Shown here: in pieces, positions 56,171-64,000 of the stretch
Numbering within the stretch: the stretch's first letter is position 1
Layout of the letters: the number at the start of each line of letters is the position of its first letter
Assembly (NCBI RefSeq): GCF_000986865.1
Contig: NZ_LAVS01000012.1
Span: 29,322-93,321, forward strand
Source of the DNA: Rheinheimera mesophila
GTDB lineage: Bacteria; Pseudomonadota; Gammaproteobacteria; Enterobacterales; Alteromonadaceae
Reading direction: 5' to 3'
Length of the DNA stretch: 64,000 nt
Made by a program: the position numbers and the translations under genes
The notes under the pieces: generated by a model
Told to the model about the DNA's origin: nothing
The model's database searches: none
What the model saw: the letters and a program-made list of their open reading frames with translations, nothing else

Positions 56171-59100
56171 CTAATTCAAATGTTCACTATGCAGCCAGTT
56201 AATCAGCTCCAGTGCTGGCATAGGTTTAGCGAATAAATAACCCTGAATCAGATAACACTGGCGGCTGCTGAAAAAGGCCAGTTGTTGTTCGGTTTCGACC
56301 CCTTCGGCGACACAACTCATGCCTAAGCTGCCTGCCATCGACAAAATGGCTTCGATAATGGTTTCATCATCCGGATCTATGCCAATGTCTTTGACAAAGC
56401 TGCGGTCAATTTTAATGGCGTCTATTGGCAATTCTTTTAAGTATTTCAGCGACGAATAGCCGGTACCAAAGTCGTCCAAGGCCAGTTGTATGCCAAGCTG
56501 ATTCAGCGCCAGCATAGTGGTAATGGCTTTTTCGTGATCCCGCATCAGAGCGCTTTCTGTCACTTCAAATCGCAGGCAGGAAGGGGGCAACTGGTACTTA
56601 GTCAGCAGCTTTTCGGTATGTTCTGCCAACGACAGTTGCTCTAAATGGCTGGTGGATAAATTCACCGATAAATACAAGTCTAAGCCCGCCTGGCGCCATT
56701 GCTGTAAATCCACCAAAGCCCGTTCCAGTAAAGATAAAGTCATAGGAATAATCAGACGCAAATCTTCCGCCATAGGAATAAATTCGGTGGGCGGGATCAG
56801 CGCGTTTTTATGACGCCAACGCATCAGCACTTCTACTCCAATCACCGACTGGCTGCGGCAATCCACTATCGGCTGGTAGTAGTTGATAAACTCGCCGTCT
56901 TTAAAGGCTTGACGCAACTGAGTTTCTTTCGCCAATTGCATATGGGCTTTTTCGTTCATTTCGGCAATAAAAAACTGGAAGTTATTGCGGCCTAAATCTT
57001 TGGCATAGTACATGGCCACGTCCGCGTGTTTCAGTAAGGCGTTGGCATCCAGCGCATCGTCCGGATAAACCGCTATACCAATACTGGGCGATACGCTGAC
57101 CGTATGGGTGCCCAACTGCATGGGTTCACCAATAGACTGCAACATTTTGCGTGCGACATGACTGATGTTGTCATCGTTTTTATAGCTCTCCAGCAGCACA
57201 ACAAATTCATCCCCCCCCAGCCGCGCTATGGTATCTGTTTCTCTTAACGTAGCGCGTAAACGGCGGGCGACTTCCTGCAATAATTGATCACCAACATCGT
57301 GGCCTAAAGAATCGTTCACCTGTTTAAATTTATCGAGGTCGATAAAACACAAAGCCAGGGATTTTTTCGCACGTTTGGCTTGCTCTATGCCATGCTGAAT
57401 GCGGTCCATCAACAGCGTTCGATTAGGCAGACCTGTCAGTGAGTCATAGCTGGCCAAATAACGTAATTCTTCTTCTGCCACTTTTTGTGCGGTGATATCG
57501 GTAAATACCAAGACAAAAAACTCGACTTTATCCACATCACCAATAGCGCTGATATTAATAAGGGTAGGGCGCTCTTTGCCATCCGGCGTGTGCACCAGCT
57601 CTTCCCCCTGCCAATGCTGGTTGACAGCTAAGCCCCGTAATAACGAGGTATAAAAACGACGACGTTGCAAACTAATCCCCAAATGATGGGTTTTAGGACT
57701 CACCAGATACTGATCAACTGAGCCAAACACATCAGCAAAAGACTGGTTAGCGGCAATGACCCGCTGATTGGCATCTAAAATCACTACCCAATCCCGGGTT
57801 TGCTGGAAAGCTTCGCCAAATAACCGGGCTTTTTCCTGGTTGGCTCTGGTTTCTGTGATGTTGCTAAAGGTGCCAATCACCCGCTCTGGCTGGCCTTGTG
57901 CACCTACTTCCGCCACTTTACCTATGTCGCGGAACCACAACCAATTGCCGTTTTTATGCTGCATTCTGTAGGTGTGATCAAAGGTTTTGTCTGGTGTTTG
58001 CATCAGCTTTTGCCAGGCCTGCTGGTATGCGTCTTTGTCTTCCGGGTGCACTAAGGACAAATGCTGGGTCATAGCCAGTGGGTTTAAGGCTTCCTGATAG
58101 CCCAACATGCTGTAGATGCGTGATGCGAACATAATATTTTTATGCGCGTGCCACTCCCAGGCTCCGCTGTCTATCGAGTCCAACGCCTGTTTTAAGCGCT
58201 GTTCGCTGGCGGTCACTTTGGTATGGGCCACTTTGAGCATGCGTTGCTGTTTTTGTCGGGTTCTGAGGTAAAACAGCATAATCATCAGGCTGACAGACGC
58301 ATACGCCATGTAAGCCCAATGACTGAGCCATGGCGCTGGTTGCACTTGCAGCCGTAAGGTTGCAACTTCACTCTCAAGGCCTGTCACAGGAGATACAGCC
58401 ACCACGTTAAACTGATAATCTCCGGGGGTAAGCTGTGGAAACATCACCGAGCTGGAACTTTGTTCCGGAAACACCAGACGCTGTGGACCGTCCAGCCAAT
58501 AACGGTAGCGCATTTTGCCACTGTCGCGGAAATTCAGACTGGAATAACTGATGGTTAAGCCCTGACTGTCATAAGGCAGAGTAAAAAGCTGACCCGACAA
58601 GTCAGTCAATGGACTTTCAATAGGTGATGACAATAAATCCAACTGAGTAATCACAATGCGGGGCTTACGTCTGGGCTCTGTCAAAGCGACAGGGGAGAGT
58701 AAATTCACGCCACGGATAGAGCCAAAGGCCATCTCGCCATTACTTAAACTTTCACTGCTTTGCACAATAAATTCGTTGCTGGTTAAGCCATCTTTTTTAC
58801 TGAATTGTTCAATATGCAGGGTATCGACATTTAACGAGGAAACACCGTGCAGGCTGGAGAACCAGATATGCCCCAATTGATCGCTGTTGACCGCATACAC
58901 TACATTGGTATTGAGTTTGTTGTTGCTATGAAAATGATGTTTCAGTTGCATACTGGTGGCGTCAAACGCCAGCAAACCAATGTCCGAGGCGCTAAACCAC
59001 AGCGTATTGTTTTTATCCAGCGCCATCTTGTCAGCAAAACGCATGCTAAAAGACGGGCTGGCTTCGGCCTGATACAGCAACTTTAACTCTGCTGTTTTTT

Positions 59101-60676
59101 CATTAAATAACCAAATTTTTTCATAAGCCGCCAATACCAGCCAGTCGGGTTGGCCCGGCCATTTACCAAGAATAATCCGCACATCACTGGCTGAGAGCTT
59201 TGGATTTAACTCTGCGATCTCTTCAACCTGACCTGAGTCCGGCTGATAACGATAAATACTCTGGTCGGTCAGCAAGTAAAAGGGCTGCTGTTGATTCAGC
59301 CAACTGCCCGGACGGGCCGCCTCCAACACAGATTTATGCTCCGGGTTGAGCAAGGCAGGTGCTTGCAGCTCTTTGTTCTGAACAGAGAAATAACTTAAAC
59401 CACTGGAGGAAAGAAACCATAAATCGCCATTTTTGTTCATCGACAGATTCATGATAGTGCTGGTGTGCCACACCGCTTTGGGGTCTGGGTTCACCAGAAA
59501 GTTTTGCACCTGCCTGGTTTCAAGATTTAATAAATTTAAGCCGTTGCGGGTGCCGAGCCAGAGCTCCTCGCTATTTTTTTCAACAATAGAAATGATTTTG
59601 TCGTTACTTAAAGCAGCAGGCCCGGTTTGACTGAAATGACGAATGGCTTTGCTGCGCGGGTGCCAGTAATACGCCCCGTCAAAACGACTGCCGAGCCAAT
59701 ACCCGCCCTGACCATCGCTTTGTAAGGCTACTACATTATCGTCGGATAAGTTGAAGTTGCTCTCACTGAACTTCAACACCAGCTCTGTGTCACCCGAGTC
59801 TGATGCGTAACGTAATAAGCCGCGTTCTGTTCCAATCAGCAGATGATCCGGCTGGACTTCAATTTGCCAGACATTCGGTCCTGCAATCAGCTCTTCGCTG
59901 ACTGGCTCCTGGCCTGTTTGCAGATAGCGCGCGATCTGAGACAGCTCCAGTTGATACAAGCCCTCCACTGTGCCAATCAGCAGGTGGTCTTGCTTTAGCT
60001 GAAGAGCTTTGACGTGGCGTTGATAGTCAGACTGTTGTCCTTGAGGTAAATGGGGGATCCGCTTCAGTTGCTTAGTATTTTTGTCGTAGCTGACTAAACC
60101 TTGGCTGGTGCCCAGTAAGATCCAGTCTTTGGTGTTCAGTAGGGTTCGGATCAGAGCATCCGGCAAGGCTATATCGGCTAACTTAGCTAACACGGTCAAC
60201 TGCTGTGTCTCTGTTTGATAGTGGTACAGGTCCGTTCTGCTGCTGAGCAACAGCTCGTCGTTATCGGCCTGGGTCAGATTAATAAAGCGATTTTGTAATG
60301 TAGTTGCGCCGGGTAAGGAGGTATGCAAAACCAGTTTGGCTTTGACCGGATCGAAACTATACAAGCCCGAACGTGGCACTAAGGCCCACAAGCGCTGCTT
60401 TTTATCCATCAGCAATTGCGTAAAAGCCAGGCTTTGTAAATGCGGAGAATCAGCACCGATCAGCAGATTTTTATAGCCATCAAACCGATTTAAGCCTGCA
60501 TCTGTTGCTATCCATAAAAAACCCTGACGGTCGAGCAATAAGTCGTTGACCGAGCCCTGTGATAAGTTTTGATCCGGAGTCAACGGCTGCAATAGTGGTC
60601 CTGCCAGAACAGATTGGCAGCAACAGGCAAGCAGCAACATGCCGCAAAGATAGCGCAGTGTGGCTAAAACAGGCAA
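56171..60676 (-). CDS. Two-component-regulator-propeller / PAS / GGDEF-EAL sensor protein
   Basis: A 1501-aa protein that both makes and breaks cyclic di-GMP in principle. Order: signal peptide; periplasmic double propeller of Reg_prop repeats (about 30-680; WIATDAGLNRFDG is one blade); Y_Y_Y domain (about 690-775); membrane helix (about 785-805); PAS domains (about 820-945 and 955-1065); GGDEF (about 1070-1225); EAL (about 1245-1495). The cyclase site GGDEF is intact with an upstream inhibitory RETD. The phosphodiesterase motif reads EVLMRW rather than EALLRW, but the other catalytic residues (N in NLS, E in EVTES, DDFGTGYSS, E in AEGVE) are kept. The ligand of the propeller is unknown, perhaps a polysaccharide fragment. 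Confidence 0.95.
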   Translation of the reverse strand: MPVLATLRYLCGMLLLACCCQSVLAGPLLQPLTPDQNLSQGSVNDLLLDRQGFLWIATDAGLNRFDGYKNLLIGADSPHLQSLAFTQLLMDKKQRLWALVPRSGLYSFDPVKAKLVLHTSLPGATTLQNRFINLTQADNDELLLSSRTDLYHYQTETQQLTVLAKLADIALPDALIRTLLNTKDWILLGTSQGLVSYDKNTKQLKRIPHLPQGQQSDYQRHVKALQLKQDHLLIGTVEGLYQLELSQIARYLQTGQEPVSEELIAGPNVWQIEVQPDHLLIGTERGLLRYASDSGDTELVLKFSESNFNLSDDNVVALQSDGQGGYWLGSRFDGAYYWHPRSKAIRHFSQTGPAALSNDKIISIVEKNSEELWLGTRNGLNLLNLETRQVQNFLVNPDPKAVWHTSTIMNLSMNKNGDLWFLSSSGLSYFSVQNKELQAPALLNPEHKSVLEAARPGSWLNQQQPFYLLTDQSIYRYQPDSGQVEEIAELNPKLSASDVRIILGKWPGQPDWLVLAAYEKIWLFNEKTAELKLLYQAEASPSFSMRFADKMALDKNNTLWFSASDIGLLAFDATSMQLKHHFHSNNKLNTNVVYAVNSDQLGHIWFSSLHGVSSLNVDTLHIEQFSKKDGLTSNEFIVQSSESLSNGEMAFGSIRGVNLLSPVALTEPRRKPRIVITQLDLLSSPIESPLTDLSGQLFTLPYDSQGLTISYSSLNFRDSGKMRYRYWLDGPQRLVFPEQSSSSVMFPQLTPGDYQFNVVAVSPVTGLESEVATLRLQVQPAPWLSHWAYMAYASVSLMIMLFYLRTRQKQQRMLKVAHTKVTASEQRLKQALDSIDSGAWEWHAHKNIMFASRIYSMLGYQEALNPLAMTQHLSLVHPEDKDAYQQAWQKLMQTPDKTFDHTYRMQHKNGNWLWFRDIGKVAEVGAQGQPERVIGTFSNITETRANQEKARLFGEAFQQTRDWVVILDANQRVIAANQSFADVFGSVDQYLVSPKTHHLGISLQRRRFYTSLLRGLAVNQHWQGEELVHTPDGKERPTLINISAIGDVDKVEFFVLVFTDITAQKVAEEELRYLASYDSLTGLPNRTLLMDRIQHGIEQAKRAKKSLALCFIDLDKFKQVNDSLGHDVGDQLLQEVARRLRATLRETDTIARLGGDEFVVLLESYKNDDNISHVARKMLQSIGEPMQLGTHTVSVSPSIGIAVYPDDALDANALLKHADVAMYYAKDLGRNNFQFFIAEMNEKAHMQLAKETQLRQAFKDGEFINYYQPIVDCRSQSVIGVEVLMRWRHKNALIPPTEFIPMAEDLRLIIPMTLSLLERALVDLQQWRQAGLDLYLSVNLSTSHLEQLSLAEHTEKLLTKYQLPPSCLRFEVTESALMRDHEKAITTMLALNQLGIQLALDDFGTGYSSLKYLKELPIDAIKIDRSFVKDIGIDPDDETIIEAILSMAGSLGMSCVAEGVETEQQLAFFSSRQCYLIQGYLFAKPMPALELINWLHSEHLN

Positions 60677-60870
60677 AACTAGTCCTCAGTGGTCGGATTC
60701 TTATGGTGATATCCAAATGACTCTAGTGCGCGTCTCAAATCGGCTGAATGCTGCATGCTAAAGTTGTTTGGCTTTTATAGTTATCTGCTGTCGAAGCAGT
60801 AGAAAATACAGTGAATGGCGTTATAAAGTCCAGCACAGTTCCAAACAATTTTACAAAAATAATCAGGACA

Positions 60871-61830
60871 TTAATAAAGTAGCCACAGCAGTTGTAACAG
60901 GCTGAAAATAAATACAATAAAGGCAGAGTACAACTGAAATTGTCTGTTGAGTCTGAGCGCATTCAATACATCTCTGACCGCAGGTAACTGAGCAGGGCCC
61001 AGACGCTGGCGCTGATTTTTCTGCTGCTGGTAGATCACAGGGCCGGCCAGATTAATACGTAAAGCCGACGCCAATGCTCCCAGGATCAGTAAATGAGGCA
61101 GACAAAGTTGTAATGACAAAGCCTGACGCCATTGGCGGAAAGCGCCTGTGATATCTGTCAGAAAAGCCAGTAGCAGGGCAGTGAGCAGACTAGCTGGCAA
61201 GCTGGCCCATTGAGTTAACAAAGAGGCAGGGCGACCAAAATAACGAAAGTGACTTTGTTTGTCGTTCCACTCTTGATTACACAGCAGCAATAAACGATAA
61301 GCCACAGCAGCCAAACCGCCCCCGGCTAAAAACCAGAAACTCACCCCCACCCATTGTTTGGCGGTACGAAGCCAAAGTGTTTCAATGGTGGCTTTGCATA
61401 AGCCAGCGCTGCTTAAACTCTGGGTTTGTCGTAACACTAAAGGTTGTAACAAGTCTTTGGCTCTGCTGTTTTGTTGTTGACTGACAGCCAAAGCTACTTT
61501 GTGACTTTGCTGGCGGTAATAGACAAAATCCAGACAGAAATACAGCAACAAGCCATCGAGCACCAGGGGCCAGTCGGATAGCCAGTACAAAGGTGCCAGC
61601 AAGGCCAGAGTGGGTAACATCACCACAGCTAAAGCTAAACTGCCGGAGATCAATTGCTGGCTGGTCGCTCGGTGCGGATCGGGATGAACTTTGGCGGCGA
61701 GCTGTTTGGCGAAAATCCGAAAAAATGTTAAAGGCTGGTAATCCTGCGGCAATAACACCAGGCTGCCGAGTAACCAAATACTGAGCAGCACCAGTGGGTA
61801 GACTGAGAGATTTTCCAGCCAATAGGGCAT
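60871..61830 (-). CDS. cobD: CobD/CbiB family membrane protein
   Basis: 319 aa with several membrane helices (about 10-30, 70-95, 160-180, 205-225, 295-318) and the family segment HPDPHRATSQQLISGSLALA. CbiB/CobD enzymes join aminopropanol to adenosylcobyric acid in the nucleotide-loop assembly of cobalamin. No other cobalamin gene is nearby. The ATG directly abuts the mtnN stop, a pairing I recall from other Alteromonadales and Vibrio, where its actual role is less sure. Confidence 0.8.
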   Translation of the reverse strand: MPYWLENLSVYPLVLLSIWLLGSLVLLPQDYQPLTFFRIFAKQLAAKVHPDPHRATSQQLISGSLALAVVMLPTLALLAPLYWLSDWPLVLDGLLLYFCLDFVYYRQQSHKVALAVSQQQNSRAKDLLQPLVLRQTQSLSSAGLCKATIETLWLRTAKQWVGVSFWFLAGGGLAAVAYRLLLLCNQEWNDKQSHFRYFGRPASLLTQWASLPASLLTALLLAFLTDITGAFRQWRQALSLQLCLPHLLILGALASALRINLAGPVIYQQQKNQRQRLGPAQLPAVRDVLNALRLNRQFQLYSAFIVFIFSLLQLLWLLY

Positions 61831-62544
61831 TTAATTCAGTTGCACCGTTTTCAGGTTTTTCAGAAGTTCCAGCACCATGGCTGAACTGTTTTTTGAGGCG
61901 ATTTCTAAATAGGCTTCAAAGGAGGTTGGCGATTCTTTGCCTGCGATATCACTTAAGCTGCGGATCACTACAAAAGGAGTATTGAGCTGATAACAGGCCT
62001 GGGCTATGGCTGCACCTTCCATTTCCACCGCCAGCATAGAGGGGAAATCGGCTCGGGTTTTAGCAATACGCTCCGGTTGGCACATAAAGATATCACCCGT
62101 GGTGATTAAGCCTTTTTTAGTTTTACAAAAACCTAAAGTGGTGATGCTTTGTTCTGCCGCGCTAATCAGGGCTGGATGGGCAGTAAAACCTGCTGGCATA
62201 CGTGGCACCTGGCCTATTTCATAACCAAAAGCCGTGACGTCTACATCGTGATGCCGTACTTCGGACGAAATCACCACATCGCCAACATTTAATTCCGGGT
62301 CAAAGCCACCGGCTGAACCTGTGTTAATGACACAATCCGGTTTGAACTGACTAATCATTAAGGTGGTGGCTACAGCAGACGCGACTTTACCTATGCCAGA
62401 TTGCACTAACACAACTTCGGTATCGGCCAGACGGCCCTGATAGAACTCATAATCCGCCAGTTTGACTGTGGTCATTTCACTTAATTGAGCTTTTAAAATT
62501 GCAATTTCCGGCTCCATAGCGCCGATAATACCCACAAGTTGCAT
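61831..62544 (-). CDS. mtnN: 5'-methylthioadenosine/S-adenosylhomocysteine nucleosidase
   Basis: MtnN splits adenine from methylthioadenosine and S-adenosylhomocysteine, which recycles methionine and relieves product inhibition of methyltransferases. The 237-aa protein starts MQLVGIIGAMEPE at 62544 (GAGG upstream) and has the INTGSAGG and EMEGAAIAQAC motifs and the catalytic Asp in SLSDIAG. Followed without gap by cobD. Confidence 0.97.
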   Translation of the reverse strand: MQLVGIIGAMEPEIAILKAQLSEMTTVKLADYEFYQGRLADTEVVLVQSGIGKVASAVATTLMISQFKPDCVINTGSAGGFDPELNVGDVVISSEVRHHDVDVTAFGYEIGQVPRMPAGFTAHPALISAAEQSITTLGFCKTKKGLITTGDIFMCQPERIAKTRADFPSMLAVEMEGAAIAQACYQLNTPFVVIRSLSDIAGKESPTSFEAYLEIASKNSSAMVLELLKNLKTVQLN

Positions 62545-62600
62545 CTGCCGATCCTCAAGATAAGAAAGGGCAGATGATACCATCTGCCCTTGCTAAATTA

Positions 62601-62724
62601 TACCCGTCGTACTTGAAGCTGCAGCTTTGTTGCCTGCGCTTCACAGCCCCAGTCACCTAGCGCTGCTATGCTCCTGGGGACTGACTTGCTCGTCGCCGTG
62701 CTGCAACATCAATTACTTAGGGTA
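62601..62724 (+). repeat. Dispersed palindromic repeat, copy C
   Basis: Begins TACCCGTCGTACTTGAAGC and ends CTTAGGGTA. Contains the exact AAGCTGCAGCTT palindrome, CCCCAGTCACCTAG and CTCCTGGGG, and CTGCAACATCAATTAC. Located between the pirin stop and the mtnN start. Confidence 0.9.
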
Positions 62725-62731
62725 AGAGATC

Positions 62732-63616
62732 TCAGTTTGATTTGTGAATAGCTATGGTTTTGGCCTGTTGATTATTGGTTAGTTTCCCAGCCTGATAATC
62801 CCGGATCGCCTGTTCAATTTCTTCTGGCTTATTCATCACAAAAGGTCCGTATTGCACCACGGGCTCTTTGATAGGTTTAGCTGAGAGCAAAATAAAACGC
62901 GCTTTGTCTTTGGCTGACACTGTCACGCTGTCGCCATCAGTTAAGACAGCACCGTGGTGATTCGCTACTTTTAAGCCTTCAACAAATACCTCTCCTTCAA
63001 AAGGATAAACATAAGCGTTATGGCCAGCCGTGACCGGTAAAGTCAGGCTTTGTCCTGCGTCTAACTGCACATCCAGATACAGAGGTTCAGTCGATAAGCC
63101 AAAAATAGGACCACGCACTGTTTTACCATTGACCACTGTTTCGCCCGCTATCACTTTGACAAAACTTTGCTCTGTTAACTGCTCTAAAGGAATATCTGTC
63201 GCCGGGATATCGACATAAGCGGCTTCTTTCATTTTTTCTGCGGCTGGCAAATTAATCCACAGTTGAAAACCACGCATCAGACCAGATTCCTGCTGCGGCA
63301 TTTCAGAGTGAATAATGCCACGGCCTGCTGTCATCCACTGCACACCGCCACTGGTTAAATGGCCTTTATTGCCCAAATGATCTTCATGCAACATATGACC
63401 ATCCAGCATATAAGTCACAGTTTCAAAACCACGATGCGGGTGAGCAGGGAAACCGGCAATATAGTCGTCAGCTTTATCGGAGCCAAAAGCGTCCAGCATT
63501 AAAAATGGGTCCAGACGCACACCCTGGCTTTGGCCCAGGCTACGTTTAATTTTTACGCCAGCGCCGTCAGAGGCCAGCATGGCAGGGATCAATTGTTTTA
63601 AAGTACGGGCTGTCAT
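62732..63616 (-). CDS. Pirin family bicupin protein
   Basis: 294 aa with the pirin N-domain metal site HPHRGFETVTYM (His pair near 58-60), a further His in MLHEDH and the closing IIHSE, plus the Pirin_C domain (about 175-280). E. coli YhhW and related pirins show quercetin dioxygenase activity; others act as redox-linked regulators. Single gene, flanked on both sides by copies of the dispersed repeat. Confidence 0.93.
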   Translation of the reverse strand: MTARTLKQLIPAMLASDGAGVKIKRSLGQSQGVRLDPFLMLDAFGSDKADDYIAGFPAHPHRGFETVTYMLDGHMLHEDHLGNKGHLTSGGVQWMTAGRGIIHSEMPQQESGLMRGFQLWINLPAAEKMKEAAYVDIPATDIPLEQLTEQSFVKVIAGETVVNGKTVRGPIFGLSTEPLYLDVQLDAGQSLTLPVTAGHNAYVYPFEGEVFVEGLKVANHHGAVLTDGDSVTVSAKDKARFILLSAKPIKEPVVQYGPFVMNKPEEIEQAIRDYQAGKLTNNQQAKTIAIHKSN

Positions 63617-63722
63617 ATCGCTTCACCTGTGCAATAGTCTGTTGATAAAGTTATTAAAACAGCTCTTTTAGCTAAGCAATAGCGGATTGTTTTGTATGCA
63701 TCATTCGAAAAATTTGAATGTT

Positions 63723-63845
63723 CCCCCGTCGTCCTTGAAGCTGCAGCTTTGTTGGCTGCGCTCTCTCACCCCAGTCGCATAGACAACTATGCTCCCGGGA
63801 ATTCGTTTACTTGCCGTCGCGCTGCAACGTCAATGACTTAGGGGG
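63723..63845 (+). repeat. Dispersed palindromic repeat, copy D
   Basis: Begins CCCCCGTCGTCCTTGAAGC and ends CTTAGGGGG. Same internal plan as copies A-C (CCCCAGTCGCATAG, CATAG/CTATG hairpin, CTGCAACGTCAATGAC). The terminal five bases differ from the TACCC/GGGTA of the other copies but remain complementary to each other. Confidence 0.88.
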
Positions 63846-63849
63846 CTTT

Positions 63850-63879
63850 TGTCGTTCCTGAAGCTGCAGCTTTGTTGAC
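63850..63879 (+). repeat. Dispersed palindromic repeat, truncated copy E
   Basis: TTGTCGTTCCTGAAGC followed by TGCAGCTTTGTTGAC is the left end of the repeat only. It starts 5 bp after copy D in the same direction and is followed by unrelated sequence. Confidence 0.75.
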
Positions 63880-63912
63880 GAAAGGGGTGATTCTAAAGTT
63901 CGCCCCGACGGA

Positions 63913-64000
63913 TTAATGGGCCTCCAGCTTAAATAAACCCAGGGCCAAAGCCGTATTTTGCTCATGTTTAAGCAACCAGTCTTTACGCTCTAAGCCGCCA
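63913..64000 (-). CDS. ogt: Methylated-DNA-protein-cysteine methyltransferase, C-terminus (cut by window edge)
   Basis: Twenty-eight codons of a minus-strand gene reading in from the right edge: GGLERKDWLLKHEQ, then TALALGLFKLEAH and a stop. This matches the end of Ogt-type O6-alkylguanine repair proteins (E. coli has GGVQRKEWLLRHEG). The active-site PCHR lies outside the window, so the call rests on the tail alone. Confidence 0.7.
   Translation of the reverse strand, partial: GGLERKDWLLKHEQNTALALGLFKLEAH

Noticed and set aside
60735..60962. 75-codon minus-strand frame between cobD and the propeller sensor
   Set aside because: It overlaps the end of cobD in another frame and lacks a ribosome site; the gap is ordinary promoter-sized.
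1..64000. CRISPR arrays, tRNA or rRNA genes, transposases and prophage genes
   Set aside because: None was recognised by eye. The only repeated units are the dispersed palindromes, which are not regularly spaced. A tRNAscan or covariance search was not possible here.

Overview
The window reads as a chromosomal segment of a free-living gammaproteobacterium of the Alteromonadales/Chromatiaceae type. Rheinheimera or a close relative is my best guess, from protein similarity remembered rather than searched. It carries two conserved housekeeping blocks with typical gammaproteobacterial gene order, a set of accessory genes between and after them, and a dispersed palindromic repeat of about 122 bp present in four near-complete copies plus one fragment. 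I see no CRISPR array, no insertion sequence with a transposase, no prophage, and no rRNA or tRNA gene.

Layout. (1) 1-6451, plus strand: the end of the translation/RNA block rbfA-truB-rpsO-pnp-nlpI, followed by a lipoprotein that joins Sel1-type repeats to a zinc-protease-like motif. (2) 6432-20050, minus strand: lipoate synthesis (lipB-lipA), ybeD, and cell-wall elongation and maintenance (dacA, rlpA, rodA, mrdA). It continues with rlmH, rsfS, nadD, holA, lptE and leuS, which follow the E. coli order but are transcribed as leuS-to-rlmH. (3) 20200-25900: a decayed LysE-family exporter, a serine hydrolase, ybeL, a Lon-like protease and yjjG. (4) 25970-40430: accessory genes. They include an EF-hand protein, a DUF2959 lipoprotein, a solute-binding protein, an exported cyanophycinase-like enzyme and a GH3/ACT/DoxX operon. 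They also include a large cell-surface protein with a GlyGly-CTERM-like tail, a chemoreceptor with a thioredoxin-like partner, and a Tat-exported PhoD phosphatase. (5) 40486-46137, minus strand: the second conserved block miaB-phoH-ybeY-corC-lnt. (6) 46311-56082: leuE, a small orphan gene, a four-gene MacAB-like export operon without its own outer-membrane channel, an exported Rid-like protein lacking the catalytic arginine, a leaderless GH18-like protein, a DMT transporter and two small membrane proteins. (7) 56171-64000: a 1501-residue propeller-PAS-GGDEF-EAL sensor, cobD-mtnN, a pirin, and the C-terminus of an Ogt-type DNA repair enzyme running off the edge.

How the parts fit. Blocks 1, 2 and 5 supply ribosome maturation, tRNA modification, lipoylation, peptidoglycan synthesis and lipoprotein or LPS delivery to the outer membrane. 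The many predicted lipoproteins here (NlpI, the Sel1/protease protein, RlpA, LptE, the GH3 enzyme, DUF2959) all need the Lnt encoded in block 5. The accessory genes lean toward extracellular polymer breakdown (cyanophycinase, GH3, PhoD, serine hydrolase, GH18-like) and environmental sensing (chemoreceptor, cyclic-di-GMP enzyme, PilZ protein). No single locus is a clearly new defence or metabolic system. The best leads are the nlpI-linked Sel1/protease lipoprotein, the exported Rid-like protein, the leaderless GH18-like protein, and the repeat family whose terminal bases change together.
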